Below are positions 1-8,954 of a stretch of 64,000 nucleotides of DNA, in pieces; within the stretch, counting starts at the first letter, position 1; every line of letters begins with the position of its first letter. Both the position numbers and the translations under genes were made by a program. The notes under the pieces are model-generated. The model searched no databases. It was given only the letters and a program-made list of their open reading frames with translations, and was not told where the DNA came from. The stretch is from Burkholderia sp. Bp8992 (GTDB lineage: Bacteria > Pseudomonadota > Gammaproteobacteria > Burkholderiales > Burkholderiaceae): assembly GCF_003853705.1 (NCBI RefSeq), contig NZ_QTQI01000017.1, forward strand, positions 62,001 to 126,000, in the 5' to 3' direction.

Positions 1-1045
1 CGTCGTCCGCGCCGTCGGTGCGCTGGAAGCCGAGGTCGACATGCGACGCAAGCGCGCGCGGCACCCATTCGGCACCGGTCTCGAACGCCATCGCCGCGAG
101 GTCGACGTCGACGAAGCGTGCGGCCTGCTCGCCCGGTTCCGCCCGGGCAAGCGACAGCAACTGGTTGGACAGCCGCACCGCGCGGTCGGCCGCCGCGCGC
201 AGTTCGCGCACCGCGGCGAAGGTCTGGTGCGGGTCGCGCGCGACGGCAGCCTGCTCCGCGTGCAGCTTCACCGCGGTGAGCGGCGTGCGCAGCTGGTGGG
301 CGGCATCGGCGATGAACTTGCGCTGCGCGTCGAGCGCGGTCTTCAGGCGGCCGAGCAGCGCGTTCATCGCGCTCGTCAGCGGCCGGATCTCCAGCGGCAC
401 CTCGGTTTCGTCGACCGGTTCCAGCGACGTGTGGGTTTGCCGGTTCAGCGAATCGGCGAGATGCGTGAGCGGGCCGAGCTGCTGGTTCACGACGCGCCAC
501 ACGATGCCCCAGCCCGCGAGCAGCAGCAGCAGCAACGGCATCATGATCGCGACGAGGAATTCGGCCGCGATCCGGTAGCGGTGCCGCACCGGCTGCGCGA
601 CCTCGACGACCATCGGCTTGCCGCCCTCGACGTTGTCGACACGCACCTGCGCGACGCGCACCGCGCGATTGTCGTATTCGGCCTCGAACACGTACGCGTG
701 ATGCATGCGGCGCACGTTGATGCCCTGCAGCGGCAGCTTCGGATCGCCGGCGAGTTCCTCCTCGCCGTCGCTGATCCGGTAGATCAGCGCTTCGGCCGGA
801 TCGGAGAACATCGCCTGCGCGAGCGGCGGCACCGTGAACTGCGCGTCGGGGCCGGCGATCTGGATCTGTTTGGAGATGGCGGTGGCGAGATCGGCGAGCG
901 AGCGGTCGATCACGTGCTGCGTGTATTGCCACGCGAGCCAGTAGGCGATCAGGCCGCTCATCAGCGCGAGCATCGACAGCGGGGCGGCGAGGCGCCGGAG
1001 CAGCGAACGGCGCAGGCTGGTGGTCACAGCCGGATCAGGAGACAT
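1..1045 (-). CDS. Two-component sensor histidine kinase (N-terminal 348 residues; runs off the window)
   Basis: Inner-membrane sensor kinase, cut by the window edge so the ATP-binding catalytic domain is missing. Reading from the ATG at 1045, a first membrane helix lies at about residues 23-39, followed by a periplasmic sensor region, a second helix at about 161-181 (LLLLLLAGWG), a HAMP-like linker, and the H-box FIADAAHQLRTPL with the phosphorylated histidine at about residue 250. The short periplasmic domain and H-box resemble the TctE/QseC class. It lies 120 bp downstream of the response regulator on the same strand, so the two form one operon with the regulator first. The stimulus cannot be read; TctE-type kinases often sense tricarboxylates, but that is only analogy. 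Confidence 0.9.
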   Translation of the reverse strand, partial: MSPDPAVTTSLRRSLLRRLAAPLSMLALMSGLIAYWLAWQYTQHVIDRSLADLATAISKQIQIAGPDAQFTVPPLAQAMFSDPAEALIYRISDGEEELAGDPKLPLQGINVRRMHHAYVFEAEYDNRAVRVAQVRVDNVEGGKPMVVEVAQPVRHRYRIAAEFLVAIMMPLLLLLLAGWGIVWRVVNQQLGPLTHLADSLNRQTHTSLEPVDETEVPLEIRPLTSAMNALLGRLKTALDAQRKFIADAAHQLRTPLTAVKLHAEQAAVARDPHQTFAAVRELRAAADRAVRLSNQLLSLARAEPGEQAARFVDVDLAAMAFETGAEWVPRALASHVDLGFQRTDGADD

Positions 1046-1065
1046 TTCGACGGGCAAATGGATAA

Positions 1066-1088
1066 GCGCCGCTCACGGGGAGCGGCGC
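1066..1088. repeat. Inverted repeat between response regulator and kinase genes
   Basis: GCGCCGCTC (1066-1074) and GAGCGGCGC (1080-1088) form a perfect 9-bp stem with a 5-nt loop. There is no T-tract, so it is more likely an intercistronic hairpin that tunes kinase expression or stabilises mRNA than a full terminator. Confidence 0.5.
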
Positions 1089-1165
1089 GGTCGTACGCCG
1101 GGCGGCGAAACGGAGCGGGGCGCACACGCGCCGGCGGCACGCAGCCGGCCGGCGCGCGGCGCCGC

Positions 1166-1858
1166 TCAGACGCTCGCCGTCTGGCGGATTTCCTGCAGCA
1201 GGTAGCCGAAGCCGCGCACCGTGACGATTTCGACCCGGCACTGCTCGAGTTTCTTGCGCACCCGGTGCACGTAGACTTCGATCGCGGTGTCGCCGAGATC
1301 GCCGCCGAAGTGCGTGAGGTGATCCTGCAGCTGGGCCTTGCTGACCACGCGGCCGTGACGCAGCAGCAGCATTTCGAGCACCGCGAATTCGCGCGGCGAC
1401 AATTCGAGCGGCTTGTCGTCGTTGAAGATGCGGCGGTCCACGCCCGACAGGCGGACGCCGCCGAGCGACACTTCCGGACGCGGCATGTCGCTGTGCGGGC
1501 CGCTGCGGCGCATCACCGCGCGGATCCGGGCTTCGAGCTCGGCCGGCTCGAACGGCTTGAGCATGTAGTCGTCGGCGCCCGAGTTCAGGCCCTGGATCCG
1601 GTCGTTCAGCTCGTCGCGTGCGGTCAGCACGATCACGGGCGTATGGCGGTTGGTCTGGCGGAAACGCGTGAGCAGCGTCATCCCGTCGATGCCCGGCAGG
1701 CCGAGGTCGAGGATCACGAGTTCGTGGCGGTTTTGTGCCAGCGCCTGTTCGGCAAAGATGCCGTCATGCACCATGTCGACGGTGAAGCCAGCCTGCTCGA
1801 GGCTGCTCTGGATACCGCGTGCGATGGGGCGGTCGTCTTCGATCAGAAGGAGTCGCAT
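1166..1858 (-). CDS. OmpR/PhoB-family response regulator (TctD/QseB-like)
   Basis: DNA-binding response regulator of 230 residues, normal for the OmpR family. The receiver domain (about 1-115) shows the acidic pocket IEDD at residues 6-9, the phosphoacceptor Asp51 in VILDLGLPG, the conserved Thr79 (VLTA) and Lys101 (MLKPFEP). A winged-helix output domain follows (about 130-225), ending in the typical VRGFGYLL. The start ATG at 1858 gives a canonical MRLLLIEDD N-terminus. It is the first gene of an operon with the histidine kinase at 1-1045, its presumed partner. Its targets cannot be read from the sequence. Confidence 0.95.
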   Translation of the reverse strand: MRLLLIEDDRPIARGIQSSLEQAGFTVDMVHDGIFAEQALAQNRHELVILDLGLPGIDGMTLLTRFRQTNRHTPVIVLTARDELNDRIQGLNSGADDYMLKPFEPAELEARIRAVMRRSGPHSDMPRPEVSLGGVRLSGVDRRIFNDDKPLELSPREFAVLEMLLLRHGRVVSKAQLQDHLTHFGGDLGDTAIEVYVHRVRKKLEQCRVEIVTVRGFGYLLQEIRQTASV

Positions 1859-1980
1859 GAAGTTCGCTCAAGTACAATGGGTTGGCGGTTCAGGCACGCG
1901 GACAGCACGACGCCGTTTCCACAGGGGCGCCGCATCGCCTGACATCAAGCATGGCGGCCAGCGAACGATTAAATCCAATC

Positions 1981-2211
1981 ATGTCCGATATTTCGATCCA
2001 CGACCTAGAAGCCGCGATCAATTTCTGGCGCGCCCGCTCGCCGTCGAGCGGCGACGAACTCAAACTCTGCGAAGAGGCCAGCGCGCTCTCCAAGCCGTAT
2101 GCGCTGCTGATTGTACAGCGCGAAAGCGCGCTGCAACTGGAAGGTTTGGACCCCAAGGCGCGGAAAGCGTACGAGACTTACGTGCGCCTTAAGGATGGCT
2201 TGGAAAGCTGA
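1981..2211 (+). CDS. DUF3717-type small protein
   Basis: A 76-residue soluble protein (MSDISIHDLEAAINFW...). It looks like the DUF3717 family of small Burkholderiales proteins; I base this on recalling the IxDLEAAINxWR N-terminus, and its function is unknown. I chose the ATG at 1981 because the recognisable domain begins there. An in-frame ATG at 1951 would add ten residues. No membrane segment or signal peptide is visible. It stands alone, divergent from the two-component operon (122 bp gap) and convergent with phhB. Confidence 0.7.
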   Translation: MSDISIHDLEAAINFWRARSPSSGDELKLCEEASALSKPYALLIVQRESALQLEGLDPKARKAYETYVRLKDGLES

Positions 2212-2264
2212 AGGCTTTCGCTGACTACATCCTAGAAAACGTTCATCGAAATGAAAAGTTGACG

Positions 2265-2290
2265 CGCCGCGCATCGAAAGACGCGCGGCG
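2265..2290. terminator. Hairpin between convergent DUF3717 gene and phhB
   Basis: CGCCGCGC (2265-2272) pairs with GCGCGGCG (2283-2290), loop 10 nt. Read on the minus strand it is followed by a loosely U-rich tract (AACTTTTC), which fits a weak terminator for phhB. On the plus strand there is no T-run. Confidence 0.5.
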
Positions 2291-2303
2291 GTAGAGGAAT
2301 GCG

Positions 2304-2612
2304 TCAGGCGGCCGGTTGCGCGTGCGCGCCGGCACGGTCGATGAACTGCGCGAGTTCGATGTCGCGTTCGGTCAGGCCATCGGCGTCGTGGGTCGACAGC
2401 GTGACGTCGACACGGTTGTATACGTTGAACCATTCCGGATGGTGGTTCATTTCCTGCGCCTTGATCGCGACGCGCGTCATGAAGCCGAAGGCTTCGTTGA
2501 AATCGGCGAAGCGCAGGCTGCGCTGGATCGCGTCGCGGCCCGGCACGGCCGTCCAGAGCGGCAGGCCCTCGAGTTTCGTCTTGCGTTCTTCTGATGTGAG
2601 CTTGTGGATCAT
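2304..2612 (-). CDS. phhB: Pterin-4a-carbinolamine dehydratase
   Basis: Cytosolic 102-residue enzyme that dehydrates 4a-hydroxytetrahydrobiopterin, regenerating the pterin cofactor after each turnover of phenylalanine hydroxylase. The family signature is present: EMNHHPEW (Glu54, His57-His58-Pro59), His75 and Asp84. Length matches the family. The ATG at 2612 is preceded on the coding strand by AGAGGTG, a usable ribosome site. A longer upstream reading is possible, but it runs through the phhA-phhB gap and lacks homology. It lies 127 bp downstream of phhA on the same strand, the usual phhAB order in pseudomonads and Burkholderia. Confidence 0.95.
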   Translation of the reverse strand: MIHKLTSEERKTKLEGLPLWTAVPGRDAIQRSLRFADFNEAFGFMTRVAIKAQEMNHHPEWFNVYNRVDVTLSTHDADGLTERDIELAQFIDRAGAHAQPAA

Positions 2613-2739
2613 CTTGCACCTCTCGTTCGATAGCGGCACCCGCGCACGGCTGCGCCGCGCGGCGAAGGCACCGTTCATTGTTTCATAGTTGCGCAAAGGG
2701 CGACGGGCGGCCGGCGGCCGGCCGCGGCGCACCGGCACG

Positions 2740-3633
2740 TCACGCGTCGGCGTCGTCGGGCCAGCCTTCGCCCGTGCCGCGGTGCAGCACGCGATCGGTG
2801 TCGAGCACCGCGCCGGCCGCGAATTCGGGCAGCGCCGCGAGCCGGTCGGCCAGTGCACGGCCGTCGACGTCGGCGAGCGCGAACAGCTGCGCGAAATCGT
2901 CGATCACGAAGTAGGTCTTCTGGAACGTGTCGATCTGGTACTTCGTGCGCATCACGCGCTCGAGGTCGAAACCGAGCCGGTTCGGCGCCGTGCTTTCGAG
3001 GCTGTACAGGCTTTCGCCCTTGCTCGACACGATCCCGGCGCCGTAGATCGACAGCCCGTTCGTGCCGCGCGGATCGCGGATCAGCCCGAATTCCACCGTA
3101 TACCAGTAGAGCCGTGCGAGCCGCGCCAGCGCCGCTGCGTCGTCGGCGACCGCGAGCGCGGTGCGGCCGTACGCCTGCATGTAGTCGGCGAACACGCGGT
3201 CGATCAGCAGCGGCACGTGGCCGAACAGGTCGTGGAAGCAGTCGGGTTCCTGCAGGTAGTCGAGCTGGTCGGGGCGGCGCATCCACCAGGTGACCGGGAA
3301 ACGCCGGTTCGCGAGATGCTCGAAGAACACGCGATCGGGCACGAGGCCCGGCACCGCGACGATCTCCCAGCCGGTCGCGGGCTTCAACTGGCGGTTCACG
3401 TCGGCGAACGACGGCACGCGGTCGGCCGGCAGCTCGATCTTGCCGAGCCCCGCGACGAATGCGTCGCAGGCACGCCCGCGCAGCAGCACCGACTGGCGTG
3501 CATAGAGCTGCCTCCACACCGCGTGATCGACCTGGCCGTAGCGCTGCAGCGGCTGGTCGATGGTGAAATCTGCGCGGGTTTCGAGGCCCGCGTCGAACTG
3601 CTCCTGCAGTTTCGCGGTGACGACGGTGGACAT
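2740..3633 (-). CDS. phhA: Phenylalanine 4-monooxygenase
   Basis: Non-haem iron, tetrahydropterin-dependent enzyme that converts phenylalanine to tyrosine, the first step of phenylalanine catabolism. From the ATG at 3633 the protein has 297 residues. The iron-binding facial triad is readable: His134 and His139 in FHDLFGHVP, and Glu181 in [10 protein letters not shown]. The surrounding pterin and substrate-binding segments ([20 protein letters not shown]) are intact. An in-frame ATG at 3666 would add 11 residues (MLTHHSVQSLI); I prefer 3633 because the family homology begins there, though neither start has a strong ribosome site. It forms a unit with phhB downstream and is divergent from an Lrp-type regulator, its likely controller. 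Confidence 0.95.
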   Translation of the reverse strand: MSTVVTAKLQEQFDAGLETRADFTIDQPLQRYGQVDHAVWRQLYARQSVLLRGRACDAFVAGLGKIELPADRVPSFADVNRQLKPATGWEIVAVPGLVPDRVFFEHLANRRFPVTWWMRRPDQLDYLQEPDCFHDLFGHVPLLIDRVFADYMQAYGRTALAVADDAAALARLARLYWYTVEFGLIRDPRGTNGLSIYGAGIVSSKGESLYSLESTAPNRLGFDLERVMRTKYQIDTFQKTYFVIDDFAQLFALADVDGRALADRLAALPEFAAGAVLDTDRVLHRGTGEGWPDDADA

Positions 3634-3772
3634 GATCAGGCTCTGCACGCTGTGGTGGGTAAGCATGCAAGTGTAGAGCGGGTAGCGCGCGGAATGGGCG
3701 CATAGTTGGCGTTAATTCTTTGAATGATGCGATAATTGCGCATCAAATCACGAATCAATGCGGAGAATGCTC

Positions 3773-4258
3773 ATGCTGGAACTCGATCACTTCGATCTCG
3801 CGCTGCTGGACGTGCTGCAGCGCTTCGGTCGCGCGACGCATCAGCAGCTCGGCGAGGAGGTGCCGCTGTCGCCGTCGCAGATCGGCCGGCGGTTGCAGCG
3901 GCTCGAGGCGGCCGGCGTGATCGAAGGCTACCGCGTGATGCTGCGCCCGGAGAAGCTGGGGCTCGGCGTCACCGCGTTCACCAGCCTGAAGCTCAAGCAT
4001 CACGGCGATTCGATCATCGAGCAGTTCCAGCAGCAGATCGACGTGCTGCCCGAAGTGCTCGAATGCCATGCGGTGGTGGGCGATGCCGACTACCTGCTGC
4101 GGATCGTCGCGCCGGACCTGAACGCGCTGTCGCAGTTCGTGATGAAGAAGCTGATGCGCGTGCCGGGCGTCGACAGCGTGCGCTCGAACATCGTGCTGAC
4201 GACCTTCAAGCGCAACGGTGCGCTGCCGCTCGCGCACCTGGCGCCGGGCGCCGCGTGA
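3773..4258 (+). CDS. Lrp/AsnC-family transcriptional regulator
   Basis: DNA-binding regulator of 161 residues: an N-terminal winged helix-turn-helix (about 6-55, with SPSQIGRRLQRLEAAGVI) and a C-terminal RAM amino-acid-sensing domain (about 65-150, including VVGDADYLL). Start choice: the ATG at 3773 has GGAG at 3762-3765 with 7-nt spacing; the in-frame ATG at 3758 overlaps that site and is unlikely. It is divergent from phhA across a 139-bp gap that is AT-rich near 3710-3755. By position it probably senses an aromatic amino acid and controls phhAB (inference). Confidence 0.93.
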   Translation: MLELDHFDLALLDVLQRFGRATHQQLGEEVPLSPSQIGRRLQRLEAAGVIEGYRVMLRPEKLGLGVTAFTSLKLKHHGDSIIEQFQQQIDVLPEVLECHAVVGDADYLLRIVAPDLNALSQFVMKKLMRVPGVDSVRSNIVLTTFKRNGALPLAHLAPGAA

Positions 4259-4312
4259 CGCCGCGGCGGGGTTGAAGGCGGTGCGTGCTGCACCGTCCGT
4301 CGTGGGGCCGGA

Positions 4313-4846
4313 TCAGGCAGCTTCGTGCTGCGTGCCGGCGTTCAGCAGGTCGACGTATGCGACCGCGACGAGATCGTCCTGCGCCACGCCGAGCTTCGCG
4401 AACACGTCGTGCGCTTCGGCTTCGCCGCCGGCCTCGTCGTCGTCCGGGCCGAGCACGACTTCCAGCTCGATGAAATCGCCGAGGCCGTCGACGCGGTCGA
4501 GGTGGATGCGCGTGCGGCCCGCGAGATACACGTGGCGTTCCTTCGTCACGATCCCGCGCGTGGTCAGCGCGGTCGCGAGCAGCGAGTGCATCGCGTCGGG
4601 GTTCGTCACCGGGCTGCGCGTGTAGTACGACGCCTTCGGGCCGTCGCGGTCGTCGCGCTGATAGAAGATCAGTTCGGCCGGCGTGCCGTCCTCGAAGCGG
4701 CGCAGCTTCAGCCGGCCGCGCGGCACGTCGTAGAAGAAATCCTGCTGGCGGTAGAACAGCGGCGCTTCGGTCGCGAGCTTGGCAGCCTGTTCGCGCAGCC
4801 GGTCGAATTCGCGGGCGCGGGCTTTGATCTCGATGTTGCGGGCCAT
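4313..4846 (-). CDS. CYTH-domain protein (class IV adenylate cyclase / thiamine-triphosphatase-like)
   Basis: A 177-residue CYTH-fold protein, expected to act on triphosphorylated substrates with divalent metal. Alternating charged strands are visible: NIEIKAR at 4-10, RLKLRRF, ELIFYQR, RTRIHLDRV and FIELEVVLGP. The N-terminal motif reads N-I-E-I-K rather than the textbook E-x-E-x-K, which occurs in some members. The ATG at 4846 follows AAGGAG on the coding strand at ideal spacing, so the upstream in-frame ATG at 4888 is rejected. It is convergent with the Lrp gene (54 bp). Whether it cyclises ATP or hydrolyses (inorganic or thiamine) triphosphate cannot be decided from sequence. Confidence 0.8.
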   Translation of the reverse strand: MARNIEIKARAREFDRLREQAAKLATEAPLFYRQQDFFYDVPRGRLKLRRFEDGTPAELIFYQRDDRDGPKASYYTRSPVTNPDAMHSLLATALTTRGIVTKERHVYLAGRTRIHLDRVDGLGDFIELEVVLGPDDDEAGGEAEAHDVFAKLGVAQDDLVAVAYVDLLNAGTQHEAA

Positions 4847-4964
4847 GCGGGTCTCCTTCAATCGGGGTCTCGCGGTGTGCGAACGCACAATCTAGCAAAA
4901 ACGCGGAGACGGTGGCGTGACGGGATGACGCGCACGGACCGGGCCGCCGCATCATCAGCGCCGC

Positions 4965-5864
4965 TCATATCGCCCACTGCGCATCGATCAGCCGCAGCGC
5001 GGCCGCGATCGCCGGCTCGTCGCGCCGCTCGGCGAGCGTCACGAACGTCAGTTCGGTCGGCACCGTCACGCGCTCGACGATCGTCAGCGCATGTGCGTGC
5101 GCTTCGGCGAGCGCGGTCGAGTCGCGCGCGAGCGTCAACCCGATCCCCGATTTGACGAGGTCGAGCATCGACTGCTCCTGGTCGACCTCGGCGACCTTCA
5201 CGGGCTGGGCGCCGGCGTCGGCAAAGCGTCGCGACAGCAGCCGGTGGTGCGCGGACGCCGGCGGCGTCCAGATCCACGGCAGCGCGGCGAGCGCGCGCCA
5301 GTCGTGCGCGCGCTGCACGCGCTCCTTCCAGCCGGCCGGCGCAAGCACGCGGTATTCGAAGCGCGTGAGCGTGACGGTGTGGAACAGCGCGCCGTCGAGC
5401 GGATCGTCCTCGCCCGGCCGGCCGATGTAGTAGCCGACGTCGAGCGCGCGTGCGCGCACCTGTTCGATCACCCAGCCCGACATCCCGTGCCGCAGCGCCG
5501 TCTCGATCTGCGGATGGGTCTCGACCAGCGCGCGCAGGAAGCCGCCGAGCCGCAGGAAGCCCGGATCGAGGATCGTGCCGATCCGCAGCCGGCCGCGCAC
5601 CTCGTGCCGCAGCGCAGCAGCGGCGCGCTGCACGTCGGCGGCCGCGGCAAGCGCGCGTTCCGCGTGCGGCAACAGCGTCTGGCCGTCGCGCGTGAGCGCG
5701 AGCCCGCGCGACGTGCGCGTGAACAGCGTGACACCGAGCGTTTCCTGCAGATGCTTGATCTGCAGGCTGACGGCCGGCTGCGTCAGGTGCAGCTGCGCGG
5801 CGGCGCGCGTCAGGTTGCCTTCGCGCGCGACCGTCGCGAAGGCACGGAGCAGGGTGAGATCCAT
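4965..5864 (-). CDS. LysR-family transcriptional regulator
   Basis: A 299-residue LysR-type regulator. The N-terminal helix-turn-helix is clear (MDLTLLRAFATVAREGNLTR, then AAAQLHLTQPAVSLQIKHLE-like residues to about 60). The remainder is the periplasmic-binding-like effector domain. I chose the ATG at 5864 since LysR proteins normally begin at MDL; the ATG at 5903 would add 13 residues not found in the family. It is divergent from the GMC oxidoreductase at 6052, and LysR regulators usually control the divergent neighbour. Effector unknown. Confidence 0.93.
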   Translation of the reverse strand: MDLTLLRAFATVAREGNLTRAAAQLHLTQPAVSLQIKHLQETLGVTLFTRTSRGLALTRDGQTLLPHAERALAAAADVQRAAAALRHEVRGRLRIGTILDPGFLRLGGFLRALVETHPQIETALRHGMSGWVIEQVRARALDVGYYIGRPGEDDPLDGALFHTVTLTRFEYRVLAPAGWKERVQRAHDWRALAALPWIWTPPASAHHRLLSRRFADAGAQPVKVAEVDQEQSMLDLVKSGIGLTLARDSTALAEAHAHALTIVERVTVPTELTFVTLAERRDEPAIAAALRLIDAQWAI

Positions 5865-5884
5865 CGTCGTGATATGAGCGCGGC

Positions 5885-5905
5885 TTATAACGCAGTTCAG
5901 CATAA
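5885..5905. promoter_or_regulatory. Candidate LysR operator
   Basis: TTAT (5885-5888) and ATAA (5902-5905) are inverted arms 13 nt apart in the gap between the divergent LysR and GMC genes, just upstream of the LysR start. Spacing and symmetry are like LysR T-N11-A boxes but the arms are short. Confidence 0.3.
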
Positions 5906-6051
5906 CTCATTGGATCGGCGGCCGGCGGCGGGAGTACGCTTCCTCGGGTCGTGGCGCGCGCGGCCCGCCAGCGCGGCCCGCGACGCACTATGCTGAAAAT
6001 GCGCGCGGCATCGCGCCGCGCGGCGCACAACAAGGAAGAAGGGGACACGCC

Positions 6052-7737
6052 GTGAGTACTCCACGTACGCTCGAAGGCGAATTCGATTACGTGATCGTCG
6101 GCGCGGGCACCGCGGGCTGCGTGCTCGCGAACCGCCTGACCGAGGATCCCGACATCCACGTCCTGCTGCTCGAGGCAGGCGGCAAGGACGACTATCACTG
6201 GATCCATATTCCGGTCGGCTATCTGTATTGCATCGGCAACCCGCGCACCGACTGGCTGTACAAGACGCAACCCGAAGCGGCGCTCAACGGGCGCGCGCTG
6301 TCGTATCCGCGCGGCCGCGTGCTCGGCGGCTGCTCGTCGATCAACGGGATGATCTACATGCGCGGCCAGCGCGAGGACTACGACAGCTGGGCGGAAGCCA
6401 CCGGCGACGCCGGCTGGTCGTGGGACAGCGTGCTGCCAATCTTCAAGCGCAGCGAGGATCACCATGCGGGCGCGAGCGACGCGCACGGCGCGGGCGGCTA
6501 CTGGCGTGTCGAGAAGCAGCGGCTGCGCTGGGAGATCCTCGAATCGTTCGCGCAGGCCGCGCAGCAGACGGGCATCCCCGCCACCGACGATTTCAACCGC
6601 GGCGACAATACCGGGGTCGGCTATTTCGAGGTGAACCAGAAGCGCGGCGTGCGCTGGAATACGTCGAAGGCATTCCTGCGGCCCGCGATGGCGCGGCCGA
6701 ACCTGACCGTGATCACCGGCGCGCACGTGCAGCGCGTGATCTTCGACGGGCGGCGCGCGGTCGGCGTCGAGTATCACGGCGGCGGCACCGATTACGTCGC
6801 GCGGGCGCGCTCGGAAGTGTTGCTGACGTCCGGCGCGGTGAATTCGCCGCAGCTGCTCGAACTGTCGGGTATCGGCGACGGCCGGCGGCTGCAGGCACTC
6901 GGCATCGACGTCGTGCAGGATCTGCCGGGCGTCGGCGAAAACCTGCAGGATCACCTGCAGTTGCGGATGGCGTTTCGCGTCGAAGGCGTGCGCACGCTCA
7001 ACACGCTGTCCGCGCACTGGTGGGGCAAGCTGATGATCGGCGCGGAATATGCATTGCTGCAGCGGGGGCCGATGTCGATGGCGCCGTCGCAGCTCGGCGC
7101 ATTCGCGAAATCCGATCCGGACGATCCCGCGCTCACGCGCCCCGACCTCGAATATCACGTTCAACCGCTGTCGCTCGAACGCTTCGGCGAGCCGCTGCAC
7201 AGTTTCAACGCGTTCACGGCGTCGGTCTGCCATCTGCGGCCGACGTCGCGCGGCAGCGTGCACGTCACGAGCGCCGATCCTGGCGTCGCACCGGCGATCG
7301 CACCGAACTATCTGTCGACCGATCACGATCGTCAGGTCGCCGCGAACGCGCTGCGCCTGACGCGCCGGATCGCGTCCGCGCCGGCGCTCGCGCGCTATCG
7401 TCCCGCGGAAATCCTGCCGGGCACGCAATATCGAAGCGAAGCCGAGCTGATCGAGGCGGCCGGCGCCGTCGGCACGACAATCTTCCACCCGGTCGGCACG
7501 TGCCGGATGGGGCGGGCCGACGACGAGCGCGCGGTGGTCGACAGCCGGCTGCGCGTGCGCGGCATCGCCGGGCTGCGGATCGTCGATGCGTCGGTGATGC
7601 CGTTCATCACGTCGGGCAACACCAATTCGCCGACGCTGATGATTGCCGAGCGTGCGAGCGACATGATCCGCGCCGATCGCCGCGCGGCGCGTGAAGCGAC
7701 GCCGGTGCGAACCGAGCCCGCGGTGACGGCCGCGTGA
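6052..7737 (+). CDS. GMC-family FAD-dependent oxidoreductase (choline/alcohol dehydrogenase-like)
   Basis: A 561-residue cytosolic flavoprotein of the glucose-methanol-choline family that oxidises an alcohol. Readable landmarks are the N-terminal FAD dinucleotide motif VIVGAGTAGCVLANRL (about 13-28), GMC signature 1 around GGCSSINGMIYMRGQ, signature 2 (GAVNSPQLLELSGIGD), the catalytic His segment HPVGTCRMG and the C-terminal SGNTNSPTLMIAERA. Length is typical. The start is a GTG at 6052 preceded by the purine-rich AAGGAAGAAGGGG. Divergent from a LysR gene and followed by a strong terminator, so probably monocistronic. The substrate cannot be assigned; choline is unlikely to be certain without betaine genes nearby. 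Confidence 0.93.
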   Translation: MSTPRTLEGEFDYVIVGAGTAGCVLANRLTEDPDIHVLLLEAGGKDDYHWIHIPVGYLYCIGNPRTDWLYKTQPEAALNGRALSYPRGRVLGGCSSINGMIYMRGQREDYDSWAEATGDAGWSWDSVLPIFKRSEDHHAGASDAHGAGGYWRVEKQRLRWEILESFAQAAQQTGIPATDDFNRGDNTGVGYFEVNQKRGVRWNTSKAFLRPAMARPNLTVITGAHVQRVIFDGRRAVGVEYHGGGTDYVARARSEVLLTSGAVNSPQLLELSGIGDGRRLQALGIDVVQDLPGVGENLQDHLQLRMAFRVEGVRTLNTLSAHWWGKLMIGAEYALLQRGPMSMAPSQLGAFAKSDPDDPALTRPDLEYHVQPLSLERFGEPLHSFNAFTASVCHLRPTSRGSVHVTSADPGVAPAIAPNYLSTDHDRQVAANALRLTRRIASAPALARYRPAEILPGTQYRSEAELIEAAGAVGTTIFHPVGTCRMGRADDERAVVDSRLRVRGIAGLRIVDASVMPFITSGNTNSPTLMIAERASDMIRADRRAAREATPVRTEPAVTAA

Positions 7738-8174
7738 CGGCACGCTGACACGCGCGACAGCGGGCCGTCATGAACGCGCCCGCTGATTCGCTATGCGAAA
7801 CAAGCTGCCGTTGCGGTTGCCCGAACGGCACGATTCATGCGAGCCGCGCAGTCGCGCGGCTTTTTTCTTTTCATTACGTGCGTGCCGGGCATGGCGGCAG
7901 GTCAACGCGCGATGATGCACGTGTCAAAAAAGCATGGCGAAAAATCGCGCACAGCCGCGCGCGACTGGGCACCAGCCCTCTAAGTGCAAATCCCGATGAT
8001 TGCACTGCACCAACGGCGCGACAATGTTGCGCAATGTGCATACGCGTCGGCGCGGGAGACCAACCCTCGAGGCGTACCACGGCGCCCGGGGGCAGCCCGC
8101 TGATCCGCTGACCTGTTCGCGGCCGCTTGCGCCAGGCATCCCGGTGCTTCGCCTGACTTCGTACGGAAGGGAAC
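7738..8174 (+). other. Intergenic region, GMC gene to first HAAT transporter
   Basis: 437 bp with one clear element, the terminator at 7842-7867. The right half should carry the promoter of the ABC operon starting at 8175. I find no convincing -35/-10 pair there; tandem GCACTGCACC/AATGTGCAT-like words around 8001-8042 are noted without a call. The ATG at 8175 has GGAAGGGA just upstream. Confidence 0.5.
7842..7867 (+). terminator. Factor-independent terminator after GMC oxidoreductase
   Basis: AGCCGCGC (7842-7849), loop AGTC, GCGCGGCT (7854-7861), then a T6 run and further pyrimidines. Classic intrinsic terminator. Confidence 0.9.
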
Positions 8175-8954
8175 ATGATTCTCGGCGACACGATTCTGGA
8201 AACACGCGGACTGACAAAAGAATTCAGGGGCTTCACCGCCGTGAACGGCGTGAACCTGCGTGTGCGGCGCGGCGCGATCCACGCATTGATCGGGCCGAAC
8301 GGCGCGGGCAAGACCACCTGCTTCAACCTCCTCACCAAGTTCCTGACGCCGACGGCCGGCCAGATCGTCTTCAACGGCATCGACATCACCGACGAGCGCC
8401 CCGCGCAGGTCGCGCGGCGCGGCATCATCCGCTCGTTCCAGATCTCGGCCGTGTTCCCGCACCTGACCGCGCTGCAGAACGTGCGCATCGGCCTGCAGCG
8501 CGCGCTCGGCACCGAATTCCACTTCTGGCGCAGCGAACGCACGCTGAAACGGCTCGACGATCGCGCGATGGATCTGCTCACGCAGGTCGGCCTCACCGAT
8601 TTCGCGCACGTGCCGACCGTCGAGCTCGCGTACGGCCGCAAGCGCGCGCTCGAGATCGCGACGACGCTCGCGATGGAGCCCGAACTGATGCTGCTCGACG
8701 AGCCCACGCAGGGGATGGGCCACGAGGACGTCGACCGCGTGACCGCGCTGATCAAGAAGGTCGCGAGCGGCCGCACGATCCTGATGGTGGAGCACAACAT
8801 GAACGTGATCGCGGGCATCTCCGACACGATCACCGTCCTGCAACGCGGCGAGGTGCTGGCCGAAGGCTCGTATGCGGAAGTGTCGAAGAATCCGCTCGTC
8901 ATCGAGGCCTACATGGGCAGTGCCGACGCGGCGCTCGCGGGGGCGCACGCATGA
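8175..8954 (+). CDS. HAAT-family ABC transporter ATPase, LivG-like (system 1)
   Basis: Cytosolic ATPase subunit (259 residues) of a branched-chain-amino-acid-type importer. Walker A is GPNGAGKT at residues 40-47. Walker B is LMLLDEPTQGM, and the switch His lies in VEHNMN. The signature helix reads LAYGRKRALEIA where LivG proteins usually have LAYGQQR, a mild variant. The extra LivG-type insert (residues about 110-140, with WRSERTLKRLDD) is present. First gene of a five-gene operon: livG, livF, binding protein, livH, livM. Its stop overlaps the livF start (ATGA). The ligand is unknown; the family covers amino acids, amides and aromatic compounds. Confidence 0.92.
   Translation: MILGDTILETRGLTKEFRGFTAVNGVNLRVRRGAIHALIGPNGAGKTTCFNLLTKFLTPTAGQIVFNGIDITDERPAQVARRGIIRSFQISAVFPHLTALQNVRIGLQRALGTEFHFWRSERTLKRLDDRAMDLLTQVGLTDFAHVPTVELAYGRKRALEIATTLAMEPELMLLDEPTQGMGHEDVDRVTALIKKVASGRTILMVEHNMNVIAGISDTITVLQRGEVLAEGSYAEVSKNPLVIEAYMGSADAALAGAHA

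Noticed and set aside
7826-7841. Sigma-54-like GGCAC-N5-TGC sequence
   Set aside because: The -12 element is poor (ATGCG) and it lies directly before a terminator rather than a gene.
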